Shown here: positions 1 through 14,667 of the stretch, piece by piece
Layout: each line of letters begins with the position of its first letter
Numbering within the stretch: position 1 is the first letter of the stretch
From: Halopseudomonas yangmingensis
Lineage (GTDB): Bacteria > Pseudomonadota > Gammaproteobacteria > Pseudomonadales > Pseudomonadaceae
Direction: 5' to 3'
DNA: 64,000 bases
Assembly (NCBI RefSeq): GCF_900114825.1
Contig: NZ_FOUI01000006.1
Coordinates: forward strand, 62,001-126,000
Program-made: the position numbers and the translations under genes
The notes under the pieces: generated by a model
Databases searched by the model: none
What the model saw: only the letters and a program-made list of their open reading frames with translations
What the model was told of the DNA's origin: nothing

Positions 1-209
1 GCTACAAGGGCTGGATGAGCAAGCTGTGGCTGGTGATCTTCTGCGTATGCTTCGTGATCCTCGGTATTCTGGGTGCTATTCCCTCTACCCCGATTCGCAC
101 GCTGGTTTCGCAGATCTGCACCGTACTGTATTTCGCGTTCTTCTTCCTGATGCCGTTCTATACCCGGATGGAGAAGACAAAACCCGTTCCGGAGAGGGTT
201 ACAGGCTAA
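1..209 (+). CDS. petB: Ubiquinol-cytochrome c reductase cytochrome b, C-terminal end (partial)
   Basis: The frame is open from the window edge (first full codon at base 3) to a TAA at 207-209. It encodes about 68 residues: a hydrophobic helix near the start, then a second helix ending in a short charged tail. This is how bacterial cytochrome b ends. Cytochrome b carries the two b hemes and the quinone sites of the bc1 complex in the inner membrane. The assignment rests mainly on context, because petC follows directly with the stop and start sharing one base (TAATG at 207-211), the usual arrangement in a petABC operon. The N-terminal majority lies outside the window. Confidence 0.85.
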   Translation, partial: YKGWMSKLWLVIFCVCFVILGILGAIPSTPIRTLVSQICTVLYFAFFFLMPFYTRMEKTKPVPERVTG

Positions 210-988
210 TGAAAAAGCATATTCTTGCCCTGGTATTCGCGCTGCTGCCATGCATCGCGCTGGCAGCGCCGAGCAACTATCCGCTGGAAAAGGCCAATGT
301 CGATCTGCGTGACAAGGCAGCCCTGCAGGACGGCCTGCGCACCTTCGTCAACTTCTGCATGGGCTGCCACTCGGCCCAATACCAGCGTTACGAGCGTGTT
401 GCCACCGATCTCGGCATCCCTGAAGAGGTGATGATGGAGAACGTGGTGTTCACCGACGGTACGCTGATCGGCGAGCACATGAGGATCGGCATGCGCGAGC
501 GTGATGCCAAGCAGTTCTTTGGTGCTGCGCCGCCGGATCTGACCATGGTGGCACGTGTGCGTGGTGAGGACTGGCTGTACACATACATGAAGACTTTCTA
601 CGAGGATCAGTCGCGCCCGTTCGGTGCCAACAATCTGGTGTTCCCGAATGTTGGTATGCCGAATGTCCTGGCCGAATTGCAGGGTCGGGTGGTGATGGGT
701 TGTGCGCCAGTCGAAGTGCGTGATGGCCGCAAGGTCCAGCGTGACCCGCTGACCGGTGATGCCCTCAAGGAAGAGCAGTGTGATGTGCTCACAGTTGTGG
801 AAGAGGGCGCGATGAGTGCCGAGGAGTTCGATACCACTGTTCGTAATCTGGTATCTTTCCTGGCTTACTCGGCGGACCCGATCAAGCTCGAGCGTCACCG
901 CATTGGTATCTATGTTCTGCTTTATCTGGCCTTCCTGTTCGTGTTTGCCTACCTGCTCAAGCGTGAGTACTGGCGCGACGTGCACTAA
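209..988 (+). CDS. petC: Ubiquinol-cytochrome c reductase cytochrome c1 subunit
   Basis: This is the 259-residue cytochrome c1 of the bc1 complex, which passes electrons from the Rieske centre to soluble cytochrome c at the periplasmic face. It has an N-terminal signal peptide (about residues 1-20, cleavage after an AxA-like LAA), a single CxxCH heme c motif at residues 50-54, a Met/Pro-rich region around 180-200 that could supply the axial Met ligand, and a C-terminal membrane anchor at about 225-246 followed by a basic tail. ATG 209 overlaps the petB stop, so the two are translationally coupled. An open frame continues upstream of 209 but only as an out-of-frame overlap with petB. A strong terminator follows. 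Length is normal for the family. Confidence 0.96.
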   Translation: MKKHILALVFALLPCIALAAPSNYPLEKANVDLRDKAALQDGLRTFVNFCMGCHSAQYQRYERVATDLGIPEEVMMENVVFTDGTLIGEHMRIGMRERDAKQFFGAAPPDLTMVARVRGEDWLYTYMKTFYEDQSRPFGANNLVFPNVGMPNVLAELQGRVVMGCAPVEVRDGRKVQRDPLTGDALKEEQCDVLTVVEEGAMSAEEFDTTVRNLVSFLAYSADPIKLERHRIGIYVLLYLAFLFVFAYLLKREYWRDVH

Positions 989-1010
989 GGCGGTCAGTTG
1001 TATCCAGTGA

Positions 1011-1044
1011 AAGCCATGCGCCCTTCGGGGCGCATGGCTTTTTT
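1011..1044 (+). terminator. Rho-independent terminator of the pet operon
   Basis: A GC-rich inverted repeat, AAGCCATGCGCCC then a short loop then GGGGCGCATGGCTT, runs into a six-T tract. It lies 22 bases after the petC stop and separates the bc1 operon from sspA. Confidence 0.9.
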
Positions 1045-1048
1045 GCGT

Positions 1049-1054
1049 TATAAT
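1049..1054 (+). promoter_or_regulatory. Candidate -10 element for sspAB
   Basis: A perfect TATAAT hexamer lies five bases beyond the petC terminator and about 70 bases before sspA. The -35 position falls inside the terminator stem and does not resemble TTGACA, so the call rests on the -10 and the position. Confidence 0.35.
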
Positions 1055-1121
1055 GCCGGCCCCGCAGCATTAGCCAGCCATTCGGGCAGGCTGTTGAGGC
1101 AGATCGTATGAGGGTTCAACT

Positions 1122-1751
1122 ATGGGCGTAACTGCCAACAAGCGTTCGACGATGGCATTCTTTTCCGATCCAAAAGATCACAACAGCCACAGGGTGCGGC
1201 TGGTGCTGGCGGAAAAGGGTGTGAATGTCGAGATTATTGATGTTGACCCTGTGCAGATGCCGGACGAGCTACTGGAAAACAATCCTTACGCCTCTTTGCC
1301 GACACTGCTCGATCGTGACCTGGCGCTGTATGAGTCAAAAGTCATCATGGAGTACCTTGATGAGCGCTACCCGCATCCACCGCTCATGCCTGTGTATCCG
1401 GTGGCTCGGGCCAACACCCGCTTGTTGATGTACCGTGTCGAACGCGATTGGTGTGAACCCATGGGGCGCCTGCTCACAGAAAAGATGCCGGAGAGCAAAC
1501 GGGAGCAGCTACGCAAGGAGTTGCGTGAGAGTCTGGTGGGTGTCGCGCCGGTATTTGCCGAGATGCCATTCTTCATGAGTGACGAATTCAGTCTGGTGGA
1601 TTGTTGCCTGGCCCCGATTCTCTGGCGCTTGCCGCTGGCCGGTATCGAATTGCCGCGACAGGCCAAGCCGCTGCAGCAATACATGGAGCGGTTGTTTGCG
1701 CGTGACAGCTTCAAGGCCAGTCTGTCGTCCTTTGAGCGCGACCTGCAGTAA
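1122..1751 (+). CDS. sspA: Stringent starvation protein A
   Basis: SspA is an RNA polymerase-associated protein with a glutathione S-transferase fold. It acts as a transcription co-regulator in stationary phase, acid stress and virulence rather than as a GST enzyme. The 209-residue product has an N-terminal thioredoxin-like domain (about residues 10-85, opening with the SDPxDHxSHRVR-type signature of the family and a [13 protein letters not shown] segment) and an all-helical C-terminal domain (about 90-205). The MGVT start matches what I recall of Pseudomonas SspA. It is followed after 10 bases by sspB, as in other gammaproteobacteria, and the two are probably one transcript. Confidence 0.95.
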   Translation: MGVTANKRSTMAFFSDPKDHNSHRVRLVLAEKGVNVEIIDVDPVQMPDELLENNPYASLPTLLDRDLALYESKVIMEYLDERYPHPPLMPVYPVARANTRLLMYRVERDWCEPMGRLLTEKMPESKREQLRKELRESLVGVAPVFAEMPFFMSDEFSLVDCCLAPILWRLPLAGIELPRQAKPLQQYMERLFARDSFKASLSSFERDLQ

Positions 1752-1761
1752 GGAGAAAAGC

Positions 1762-2163
1762 ATGCACGAGATGACCTCTAGCCGGCCTTATTTGCTGCGT
1801 GCCCTGCACGAGTGGATTCTGGACAATGACTGCACGCCCTACCTGCTGGTCAATGCAGGCTACCCCGGTTGCAGTGTGCCTGAGGGGTTTATCGAGGACG
1901 GACAGATAGTCTTTAACCTGTCTCCGGGTGCCGTGCGTGATCTGAACATGGATAACCAGTGGGTGATCTTCAATGGCCGTTTTGGCGGTGTGGCGAGGCA
2001 GGTTAGCGTGCCGCTGCCGGCAGTCATGGCGATCTATGCGCGAGAGAATGGCCAGGGTATGGTGTTTGAGCTGGAGCCATCGACTACGCCGCCGGATGAC
2101 ACCCCGCCGCCACAGGATGAGAAGCCTGCTGCTGGGCGACCTGCATTGAAAGTGGTCAAGTAA
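1762..2163 (+). CDS. sspB: ClpXP protease specificity-enhancing factor SspB
   Basis: SspB is the adaptor that tethers ssrA-tagged, ribosome-rescued proteins to ClpXP. The 133-residue protein has the folded substrate-binding domain at about residues 5-112, opening with the RPYLLRALxEW signature. A Pro/Asp-rich flexible linker follows, then a C-terminal RPALKVVK tail matching the ClpX-docking motif. ATG 1762 is preceded by AGGAG at 1751-1755. An in-frame extension upstream lies inside sspA and is not a credible start; ATG 1771 is a weaker alternative. Confidence 0.95.
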   Translation: MHEMTSSRPYLLRALHEWILDNDCTPYLLVNAGYPGCSVPEGFIEDGQIVFNLSPGAVRDLNMDNQWVIFNGRFGGVARQVSVPLPAVMAIYARENGQGMVFELEPSTTPPDDTPPPQDEKPAAGRPALKVVK

Positions 2164-2184
2164 ACACGTCGGTGACTGCCTCTG

Positions 2185-2215
2185 GCTGAAGGCTCGCAGC
2201 AGCGGAGCCTTCAGC
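2185..2215. terminator. Stem-loop between convergent sspB and dolP
   Basis: A perfect 11-bp inverted repeat (GCTGAAGGCTC / GAGCCTTCAGC, nine-base loop) sits between two convergent genes. There is no T tract on either strand. It may stop or stabilise both transcripts, but it is not a classical intrinsic terminator. Confidence 0.4.
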
Positions 2216-2228
2216 GTTCAGCAATCAA

Positions 2229-3768
<1,540 letters not shown>

Positions 3769-3771
3769 GGC

Positions 3772-5577
3772 TCAGTCGATGGCGCCAAGGCGTCCGTTGC
3801 GGATAACGCCCCAGTCCAGCTCTCGGCGGATGCGTCCGTCTTCCGGCAGTGACAGCAGCCCGGTGGCGCCGCTGAACTGCAGACTCTCGTTACTTTGCAG
3901 TTGTGGCAGGCGGCTGAAAATACGCTGGGCATCAATGCCCATGGCATACAGTCGGCCCAGCGGGCCGCTGGCCTGCGGCCAATGGCTGGTGACCTTGGGG
4001 TAGAGGCTGTCACTACGACTCAGCAACCAGGGTGTTTCGGCAATCAGGATACCGTCCAGATCGGCCATCTGGCTGCTGTCGGCGTCATACTGGAAAGCGT
4101 GCGAGGTGGCATATACCGGAAGGTCTGCTGCGTACTGGAAGGCCAGCGTTGGCATCAGTTGACGCGCTTGCTGCGGTGTGGCGGCAACAAAAAGCGCCTC
4201 TATATCCTGGCGAGGTGTCGGCTGTACTGCAATCTCGTTACCCAGAAGGCTCTGTATGCGTGTGTTGCGTTGCTCGCTCTGGCGGATCTGAAGCAGTTGG
4301 CCGATCTGGTTGGCCATGGTGGTGGGTTGGTCAAGCAATTCGTGACCGACAACCCGGCCACCGAGAGCCTGCCATTGCTCACGGAAGGCATGCTGGGTGC
4401 GCTGTCCCCAGTCGCTATTGCTGCTCAGAATGGCCATGCTGCGGTGGCCGTCCGCCCAGGCGCGCAGGGCGGCCGAACGGGCTTCATCTTCCGGAGCCAG
4501 GCCGAACTGGAACAGATTGGCCGGAGCGCCGGCCTGCTCGCTGTAATTCAGGGCCAGTGTCGGCAACGGCAAGCTGTCCCTGCGGGCAAGCTGACTGACC
4601 CGGTCGCGCTCCAGCGGTCCAATGACCCACTGCATGCCGTCGGCTATTGCCTGGTGATAAAAGCTGTCGGTGTCGTTGAACTGGCTGCTGTCATAGAGCC
4701 GGATTTCCGGCTGCTCAAAGCCTTCGGCAAAGGCCTGATACTGGGCGCTGAGAAAGCCGTCACGCAGCGCCTCACCGGCCGCACTCAACTGTCCCTGCAG
4801 AGGCAGCAGCAGTGCAATGCGCTGCGGCCTGCGGGCATGCAGCTCCAGCAGTTCGCTGAGCTCGCCGGGCAGATGCATGGCGGCGGCGTGACGGTTGTTC
4901 TCGCCCTGCCAGCGCTGAATCTCGCGCACCTGCAGGTCAAGATTGCCGGCCTGGCCGGCAATCAGTGCCAGCTCGATCCAGCCGTCCATTTCGTTGCCGC
5001 TGCGTCCGCGCTCGCTGGCGAGTGTGGCGACGGGGAGCTGGCGCAGGCTTTCCCAGATGCCGGCTCGGTTGCCCGGCTGGCGTTCGGCTGGCAGCAGGGC
5101 ATCGATGAATATCCGTTCGCGGGCGGCTTCAAGGTGTTGCTTGTTGACTTCAAATACATCCGCGCGCAGCAACTGGATACGCAACTGCTCTTCCATCGGT
5201 CGTTGATCAAGTTGCTGCAGTGAGGCATGACTGATGGCGCGTAATGCCAGCTTGGGGCGGTCGCCGAGCAATGCCGCGCTGGCCTGCAGCTCGCTGAAAC
5301 GGATCTGCTGGTCTGCCGGCAGTTCCGACTGGGGGACTTGCGCAAGTATTTCCATTACCCGCTGGTGCTGAGCGTTGTTCAGCGCGGCCTGGGCGGCGTG
5401 CAGGCGCAGCAGGTTGGCTTCCGGGCCTTTGCGTCGGGAAGCATCCTGCAGGATCTGCTCAACCGAGGCCTGGGGCGTGCGTGGCAGGTCATCCAGCTGT
5501 CGGGGCGGCGATGAGCAGCCGCTGGTGGCGAGGGTGATGGCCAGAGCCAGCAGTGCTGTGGCAGGTAGCTTGGGCAT
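3772..5577 (-). CDS. lpoA: Outer membrane lipoprotein LpoA, activator of penicillin-binding protein 1a
   Basis: LpoA reaches from the outer membrane through the peptidoglycan to activate the bifunctional synthase PBP1a. I start it at ATG 5577, behind an AAGGA site, giving 601 residues with a lipoprotein signal (lipid Cys at 21). A start at 5619 would put 14 polar residues before the signal and is unlikely. The N-terminal half (about 30-250) is a TPR-like helical repeat region. The C-terminal half (about 265-590) is a periplasmic binding-protein-like domain opening with RIALLLPLQGQLSAAGEALRDG. It heads the lpoA-yraN-diaA-dolP operon and is divergent from rsmI, as in E. coli. Confidence 0.93.
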   Translation of the reverse strand: MPKLPATALLALAITLATSGCSSPPRQLDDLPRTPQASVEQILQDASRRKGPEANLLRLHAAQAALNNAQHQRVMEILAQVPQSELPADQQIRFSELQASAALLGDRPKLALRAISHASLQQLDQRPMEEQLRIQLLRADVFEVNKQHLEAARERIFIDALLPAERQPGNRAGIWESLRQLPVATLASERGRSGNEMDGWIELALIAGQAGNLDLQVREIQRWQGENNRHAAAMHLPGELSELLELHARRPQRIALLLPLQGQLSAAGEALRDGFLSAQYQAFAEGFEQPEIRLYDSSQFNDTDSFYHQAIADGMQWVIGPLERDRVSQLARRDSLPLPTLALNYSEQAGAPANLFQFGLAPEDEARSAALRAWADGHRSMAILSSNSDWGQRTQHAFREQWQALGGRVVGHELLDQPTTMANQIGQLLQIRQSEQRNTRIQSLLGNEIAVQPTPRQDIEALFVAATPQQARQLMPTLAFQYAADLPVYATSHAFQYDADSSQMADLDGILIAETPWLLSRSDSLYPKVTSHWPQASGPLGRLYAMGIDAQRIFSRLPQLQSNESLQFSGATGLLSLPEDGRIRRELDWGVIRNGRLGAID

Positions 5578-5755
5578 TCGCGAAAATCCTTGCGCGGAAG
5601 AGACGGCATCAATAGTCAATCAGTGCTGCATTTTATCAGAGCCGGGGACAATCGCCATGTTATATGCCCGGGGAGCTGTGCACTGGTTGGCAATGTTGCG
5701 CCATGGGGCGCGCCAAGCAGGTAGAATCGACACTTTGCCGTCGTGGAGCCAGACA

Positions 5756-6607
5756 ATGAATGCCAGTGGAACTCTGTTTGTAGTCGCCACGCCGATAGGC
5801 AATCTGCAGGATATCAGCGCGCGCGCTGTGGAGGTGCTGCGCTCGGTGGCCTTGATTGCCGCAGAGGACACCCGTCACAGCGCGCGACTTCTGCGTGAGT
5901 ACGGTATTGCTACTCCGTTGACAGCCTGTCACGACCACAATGAGCGCGAGCGCAGCCATTCGCTGGTACAGCGTTTGCTCGCAGGGGATGATCTGGCGCT
6001 GATTTCCGATGCGGGCACACCGCTTGTCTCGGACCCGGGCTTCCAGTTGGTGCGCCAGGCCCGTGAGGCCGGGGTGCGGGTTTCTCCGGTACCCGGCCCT
6101 TGCGCGCTGATTGCTGCGCTGAGTGCTGCCGGTCTGCCTTCGGACCGTTTTGCCTTCGAGGGCTTTCTGCCGGCACGCAGCAGTGGCCGGCGTCAGCGAA
6201 TCGAAGCGCTGGCTGCCGAACCGCGCACCTGGATTATCTACGAAGCGCCGCATCGGCTGCTCGAGTGTCTGGCCGATCTGCGCGACCTGCTGGGCGGCGA
6301 GCGTCAGGTGGTGTTGGCGCGCGAGATCAGTAAAACGTTCGAGACCATCCGTGGATTGCCGCTGGCCGAGCTGCATGACTGGGTGCGCGATGACCCGGAT
6401 CAGCAGCGTGGCGAATGTGTGTTGTTGGTCGAGGGTGCGCCGGTCGTGTCCGATGACAGCGAGCTCGACAGTCAAACCCTGCGTGTATTGACGGTATTGC
6501 TGGAGGAGTTGCCGGTCAAGCAGGCGGCGGCACTGGCGGCACGTATCACCGGCGTGAAGAAGAACCGCTTGTATCAGCAGGCATTGACGATGCAGGCGAG
6601 CGATTGA
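5756..6607 (+). CDS. rsmI: 16S rRNA (cytidine(1402)-2'-O)-methyltransferase
   Basis: RsmI 2'-O-methylates C1402 of 16S rRNA in the decoding centre, using S-adenosylmethionine; RsmH, encoded just downstream, methylates N4 of the same base. The 283-residue protein opens with the tetrapyrrole-methylase-type motif VVATPIGNLQD (about 7-17), with EDTRHSARLL near 38-47 and SDAGTPLVSDPG near 82-93 as further family signatures. The ATG at 5756 gives the normal N-terminus. The open frame continues upstream, but that part lies over the lpoA start region and is not coding-like. Confidence 0.95.
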   Translation: MNASGTLFVVATPIGNLQDISARAVEVLRSVALIAAEDTRHSARLLREYGIATPLTACHDHNERERSHSLVQRLLAGDDLALISDAGTPLVSDPGFQLVRQAREAGVRVSPVPGPCALIAALSAAGLPSDRFAFEGFLPARSSGRRQRIEALAAEPRTWIIYEAPHRLLECLADLRDLLGGERQVVLAREISKTFETIRGLPLAELHDWVRDDPDQQRGECVLLVEGAPVVSDDSELDSQTLRVLTVLLEELPVKQAAALAARITGVKKNRLYQQALTMQASD

Positions 6608-6660
6608 CGTATCAGCTTCTGCGCTTGGCTGTAATTGGCCATCAGTCTCGCTGATAGGGC

Positions 6661-6687
6661 TTGCCGGAGGGCCTTTCAGCAGATAGT
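6661..6687 (+). promoter_or_regulatory. Candidate rnpB promoter
   Basis: TTGCCG at 6661-6666 and GATAGT at 6682-6687 are separated by 15 bases. The predicted start lies within a few bases of the 5' end of the RNase P RNA, which is the main support; the spacer is short. Confidence 0.4.
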
Positions 6688-6696
6688 CTTGCCGCT

Positions 6697-7048
<352 letters not shown>

Positions 7049-7050
7049 TT

Positions 7051-7250
7051 TTTTTCGGCAATGACTCCCTGTGGTTGCCTGCTTGATTCCCCTCTTTTTT
7101 AGAGCAAAAAAATCTTACTCTTAACACTTCACTTTAAGTTGTAAGTGCATCCCTCTCTATTGATTGATGTTTTGTTGTCAATTCTCTGTCGTTTTCTCCC
7201 TGATTCAAGCTAACTCTCTGGCCTGCAAGGGTTTTTCTGTTCTCTGGCAG
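7051..7250. other. AT-rich non-coding stretch between rnpB and the mraZ promoter
   Basis: This stretch is visibly poorer in G+C than the coding DNA on both sides, with several T-rich runs. I see no open frame with coding character, no clear hairpin and no RNA family signature. It may carry upstream promoter elements for the dcw operon. Confidence 0.4.
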
Positions 7251-7251
7251 C

Positions 7252-7281
7252 TTGACGCTGTGCCTGCGTGATTTCTATAGT
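7252..7281 (+). promoter_or_regulatory. Main promoter of the dcw cluster (Pmra)
   Basis: TTGACG at 7252-7257 and TATAGT at 7276-7281 have an 18-base spacer and match the sigma-70 consensus at five of six positions in each element. Transcription would begin near 7288, immediately before the MraZ boxes, leaving a leader of about 65 bases before mraZ. Confidence 0.7.
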
Positions 7282-7290
7282 GTGCCGTGG

Positions 7291-7315
7291 TGGTGGAAAG
7301 TGGAACAAAGTGGGA
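7291..7315 (+). promoter_or_regulatory. MraZ operator repeats
   Basis: Three TGGNN units start at 7291 (TGGTG), 7301 (TGGAA) and 7311 (TGGGA), exactly ten bases apart. E. coli MraZ is known to bind TGGGN direct repeats separated by five bases upstream of its own gene, so this is the expected autorepression site. Confidence 0.65.
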
Positions 7316-7353
7316 TTTTTTGGCAGGGATAGTCCAATAACGAGGGTCAGCAG

Positions 7354-7806
7354 GTGTTTCGGGGAGCCAACGGAATCAGTCTGGATGCCAAGGGGCGGCT
7401 TGCCATGCCGGCGCGTTATCGCGACCAGCTGGTAGAGCAGTGCGCCGGCCAGCTGATGGCTACCATCGGCATCGAGGACCGCTGCCTGTGGATCTACCCG
7501 CTGCCCGAATGGCATGCCATTGAAGAAAAGCTCAAATTGGTTCCCAACATGCATCCGGCGCAGAAGGCGCTGAATCGCTTGCTGATCGGTAATGCCAGCG
7601 AGATCGAGCTGGACGGCAATGGCCGCTTTGTCGTGCCGCCACGCCTGCGTGAATACGCCAATCTGGACAAGAAAGTCATGCTTGTTGGCCAGTTGACCAA
7701 GTTCGAGCTGTGGAGCGAGGACGCCTGGGAAGCTACCACCAATGCCTATCTGGAGCAGATTCAGGGCGGCGAGCTGCCACCTGAACTGCACAACTTGAGT
7801 CTGTGA
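7354..7806 (+). CDS. mraZ: Transcriptional regulator MraZ
   Basis: MraZ is an AbrB/SpoVT-type DNA-binding protein, forming a ring-shaped oligomer, that represses the dcw operon from its own promoter. The 150-residue product contains two swapped-hairpin repeats. The first opens [22 protein letters not shown] (two pieces, residues 2-23) and the second is seen at about 80-100 ([15 protein letters not shown]), each with the DxxGR motif. The start is a GTG at 7354 behind GAGGG at 7342. It is the first gene of the cluster and its end overlaps or abuts rsmH. Confidence 0.95.
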   Translation: MFRGANGISLDAKGRLAMPARYRDQLVEQCAGQLMATIGIEDRCLWIYPLPEWHAIEEKLKLVPNMHPAQKALNRLLIGNASEIELDGNGRFVVPPRLREYANLDKKVMLVGQLTKFELWSEDAWEATTNAYLEQIQGGELPPELHNLSL

Positions 7807-8740
7807 CCATGCAAGTCGAATTGACACATACCAGCGTTTTGCTGGACGAGGCCGTCGAAGGACTGGCCGTGCGTCCTGACGGCCTGTATGTGGACGGCAC
7901 CTTTGGCAGGGGCGGACACAGCCGGGCGGTACTCGAGAGGCTGGGCCCGGGGGGGCGGCTGATCGGCTTCGACAAGGACCCTCAGGCCATTGCCGAAGGT
8001 TCCAGGTTGGCGGCCGAAGACGGCCGCTTTGTCGTTGTGCAGCGGTCGTTTGCGGAGATGGCCGATGAGCTGCGTCTGCGTGAGCTGGCCGGCAAGGTGG
8101 ATGGCATCCTGCTGGATCTGGGCGTGTCCTCCCCGCAGCTGGATGACGCCGGGCGCGGTTTCAGTTTTATGCAGGACGGGCCGCTGGATATGCGCATGGA
8201 TCCGGATCGTGGCCAGAGTGCTGCCGAATGGATCAACAGTGCCGGTGAAAGCGAGATTGCCGACGTGCTCTACACCTACGGTGAGGAACGATTCTCCCGG
8301 CGCATGGCGCGAGCGATTGTCGAGCGCCGGGAGCAGCAGCCGTTCACCCGTACCGCTGATCTGGCCGACGTTATCAAACAGGCCAATCCGGCCTGGGAAA
8401 AGCACAAGCATCCGGCTACCCGTGCCTTCCAGGGTATCCGCATTTATATCAACCGTGAGCTTGAAGATCTGGCGGCAGGTCTTGAGGCGGCGGTGGCGAT
8501 GTTGTCACCGGGCGGGCGTCTGGCAGTGATCAGCTTTCACTCGCTGGAAGATCGCATGGTCAAGCAGTTCATGCGTCGCGAAGCCAAGGGCGCACCGGTG
8601 CCGCGGGATCTGCCGATCCGTCAGGACCAGATTGCCACGCGTCTGAAGCTGATTGGCAAGGCCATCAAGCCCTCGGCAACCGAGCTGACAGCCAATCCGC
8701 GTGCCCGCAGTGCGGTGCTGCGTGTGGCGGAGCGTCACTT

Positions 8741-8744
<4 letters not shown>
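7803..8744 (+). CDS. rsmH: 16S rRNA (cytosine(1402)-N4)-methyltransferase
   Basis: RsmH (MraW) methylates N4 of C1402 in 16S rRNA. The SAM-binding region includes [10 protein letters not shown] (about 36-45) and FDKDPQA (about 59-65), and the product has the normal length of about 313 residues. The C-terminal part carries the conserved [13 protein letters not shown] segment. Two starts are possible: GTG 7803, overlapping the mraZ stop as GTGA, or ATG 7809 two codons later. Neither has a clear Shine-Dalgarno sequence, suggesting coupling to mraZ translation. Confidence 0.95.
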
Positions 8745-12202
<3,458 letters not shown>

Positions 12203-12206
<4 letters not shown>

Positions 12207-13573
12207 TCGAAGCCATGCGGCTGTCGCAACTGGAATCCGCACTGCCGGGCCGTCTGCAGGGCGCTGATGCGACCTTTGACAGTGTTGCCATAGACACCCG
12301 CTGCCTGCAGCCCGGCGCGCTGTTCGTCGCCCTGTCAGGCAGTCGTGTGGATGGGCATGACTTTGTTGGCGCCGCCCGTGAGGCTGGCGCCGTGGCAGCC
12401 ATGGTCGAACATCCGGTGGATGACCCGCTGCCGCAATTGCTGGTGCACGATTGCGAGTACGCGCTGGGTCAGCTCGGCGCGCTGGCACGCAAGGCCTATG
12501 GCGGGCCGTTGGTAGCGATCACCGGCTCCAGCGGCAAGACCACCGTGAAGGAAATGCTCGCTGCGATTCTGGCCACGCGTGGTCCGGTACTGGCTACCCG
12601 TGGCAACCTCAATAATGAACTGGGTGTTCCCCTGACGCTGTTGTCACTGCAGCCGGAACACCAGTTCGCCGTGGTGGAAATGGGTGCCGCCCAGCTGGGT
12701 GATATTGCCCGCAGCATGGCGCTGGCCTATCCCGACCTGAGCATTCTTACCAATGCCGGTATGGCGCATGTAGGCCGTTTCGGTAGTCCGGAAAACATTG
12801 CCCGGGCCAAGGGCGAGATCATTACCGCGCTGCGCCGCGACGGTGACGTGGTGCTGAATCTGGACAGCCCCTGGTTTGAGACCTGGCACAAGACGCTGGG
12901 CGAGCGGCGCTGCCATGCCTTCAGCCTGCATAACCAGACCGCCGAGCTGCGTGCCGAGTCGGTTGAGCTGGATGCGCGTGGCTGTCCGGGTTTTTTGCTG
13001 GTGTCCGCACAGGGCTCGATCACCGTGCAGCTCAACCTGCTTGGCCGCCATAACATCGGTAATGCGCTGGCGGCGGCAGCGGCGGCACTGGCTCTGGGTT
13101 GTACGCTGGAGCAAGTCCGCCGTGGTCTGGCCAACCTGCAAGCGGTAGCCGGACGTGCCCAAGGGCTGGCCGGACGTGCCGGTTCGCTGGTGATTGATGA
13201 CAGCTATAACGCCAATCCCGGATCGGTAGCGGCGGCCATTGAATTGCTCGCCGGCTTCGATGGCACGCGCATTCTGGTGCTGGGCGACATGGGTGAGCTG
13301 GGGCAGTGGGAGCAGGCGGCACACCGCGAGGTGGGTGAGCTGGCCCGTCAGCGCGGCCTGGATGGCCTGTATGCCTGTGGCCCGCTGGCCACCCTGGCGG
13401 CACAGGCGTTTGGCGACGGCGGGCACAGCTTTGCCAGCCGCGAGGCGCTGGCCGAGGCATTGCTGCAACGGCTGGATGGACGCACCCGGGTACTGGTGAA
13501 GGGCTCGCGCAGCGCCGGTATGGAGCAGGTTGTGGCACAACTCACCGATAACAACAAACACAAGGCGGATTGA
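12203..13573 (+). CDS. murF: UDP-N-acetylmuramoyl-tripeptide--D-alanyl-D-alanine ligase
   Basis: MurF attaches D-Ala-D-Ala to the UDP-MurNAc-tripeptide, completing the pentapeptide. The 456-residue protein has the ATP-binding GSSGKTT at 108-114, the NLNNE segment near 134-138 and the DDSYNANP motif near 332-339 typical of MurF. ATG 12203 overlaps the murE stop. mraY follows after one base. Confidence 0.96.
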
Positions 13574-13574
13574 C

Positions 13575-14657
13575 ATGCTGCTGTATCTGGCCCAGTACCT
13601 GCAACAGTTCCACACCGGGTTCTCGGTATTCCAGTACCTGACCCTGCGCGGCATTCTGGGCGTGTTGACCGCACTGGCGATGGCGCTGCTCCTGGGTCCC
13701 TGGATGATCCGCACCCTGCAGATCCGCCAGATCGGCCAATCGGTACGCAACGACGGCCCACAGTCGCACCTGTCGAAGAAGGGCACGCCGACCATGGGTG
13801 GTGCGCTGATTCTGGTGTCCATCGCCATCAGTACGCTGCTCTGGTCAGACCTGTCCAATCTTTACGTGTGGGTAGTGCTTGGCGTGACCTTGAGCTTCGG
13901 TGCGATTGGCTGGGTCGATGACTACCGTAAGGTGATTGAAAAGAACTCCCGTGGCCTGCCGTCGCGCTGGAAATACTTCTGGCAGTCGGTGTTCGGCCTG
14001 ATTGCTGCGGTTGTGCTGTATATGACCGCCAAGACGCCGGTAGAAACCACCCTGATAGTGCCGTTCTTCAAGCAGCTGGAGTTCCAGCTGGGCATCCTGT
14101 TCGTGGTGCTGACCTACTTCGTGATCGTCGGTTCGAGCAATGCGGTCAACCTGACCGATGGTCTGGATGGTCTGGCGATCATGCCGACGGTAATGGTGGG
14201 GGCGGCGCTGGGAATTTTTGCCTACCTGTCGGGCAACATCCGTTTCGCCGAATACCTGCTGATCCCGCATGTGCCGGGTGCGGGTGAACTGATCATTTTC
14301 TGCGGTGCGCTGATCGGCGCCGGCCTGGGCTTTCTCTGGTTCAACACCTATCCGGCCCAGGTCTTTATGGGTGACGTCGGCGCGCTGGCGCTGGGCGCTG
14401 CGCTGGGCGTGATTGCGGTGATCGTGCGCCAGGAAATCGTGCTGTTCATCATGGGTGGCATCTTCGTGGTCGAGACCCTGTCGGTGATCGTACAGGTGGC
14501 CTCGTTCAAGTTGACTGGCCGGCGGGTGTTCCGCATGGCCCCGATCCACCACCATTTCGAACTCAAGGGCTGGCCCGAGCCAAGGGTGATCGTGCGCTTC
14601 TGGATCATTACCGTGATCCTGGTGCTGATCGGTTTGGCCAGTCTGAAGCTGCGTTGA
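13575..14657 (+). CDS. mraY: Phospho-N-acetylmuramoyl-pentapeptide-transferase
   Basis: MraY transfers phospho-MurNAc-pentapeptide to undecaprenyl phosphate, making lipid I at the inner membrane. I start at ATG 13575, giving 360 residues, the same length as the E. coli enzyme; the open frame upstream lies over murF. About ten membrane helices are apparent. Conserved sites include the GTPTMGG loop near 69-75, the DDYRK acidic segment near 116, the [10 protein letters not shown] loop near 192-201 and the APIHHHFE segment near 322. Confidence 0.97.
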   Translation: MLLYLAQYLQQFHTGFSVFQYLTLRGILGVLTALAMALLLGPWMIRTLQIRQIGQSVRNDGPQSHLSKKGTPTMGGALILVSIAISTLLWSDLSNLYVWVVLGVTLSFGAIGWVDDYRKVIEKNSRGLPSRWKYFWQSVFGLIAAVVLYMTAKTPVETTLIVPFFKQLEFQLGILFVVLTYFVIVGSSNAVNLTDGLDGLAIMPTVMVGAALGIFAYLSGNIRFAEYLLIPHVPGAGELIIFCGALIGAGLGFLWFNTYPAQVFMGDVGALALGAALGVIAVIVRQEIVLFIMGGIFVVETLSVIVQVASFKLTGRRVFRMAPIHHHFELKGWPEPRVIVRFWIITVILVLIGLASLKLR

Positions 14658-14667
14658 GGAATTGCGA

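Noticed and set aside
3895-5223. 442-codon plus-strand open frame over lpoA
   Set aside because: Antisense to lpoA, which has signal peptide, length and synteny in its favour.
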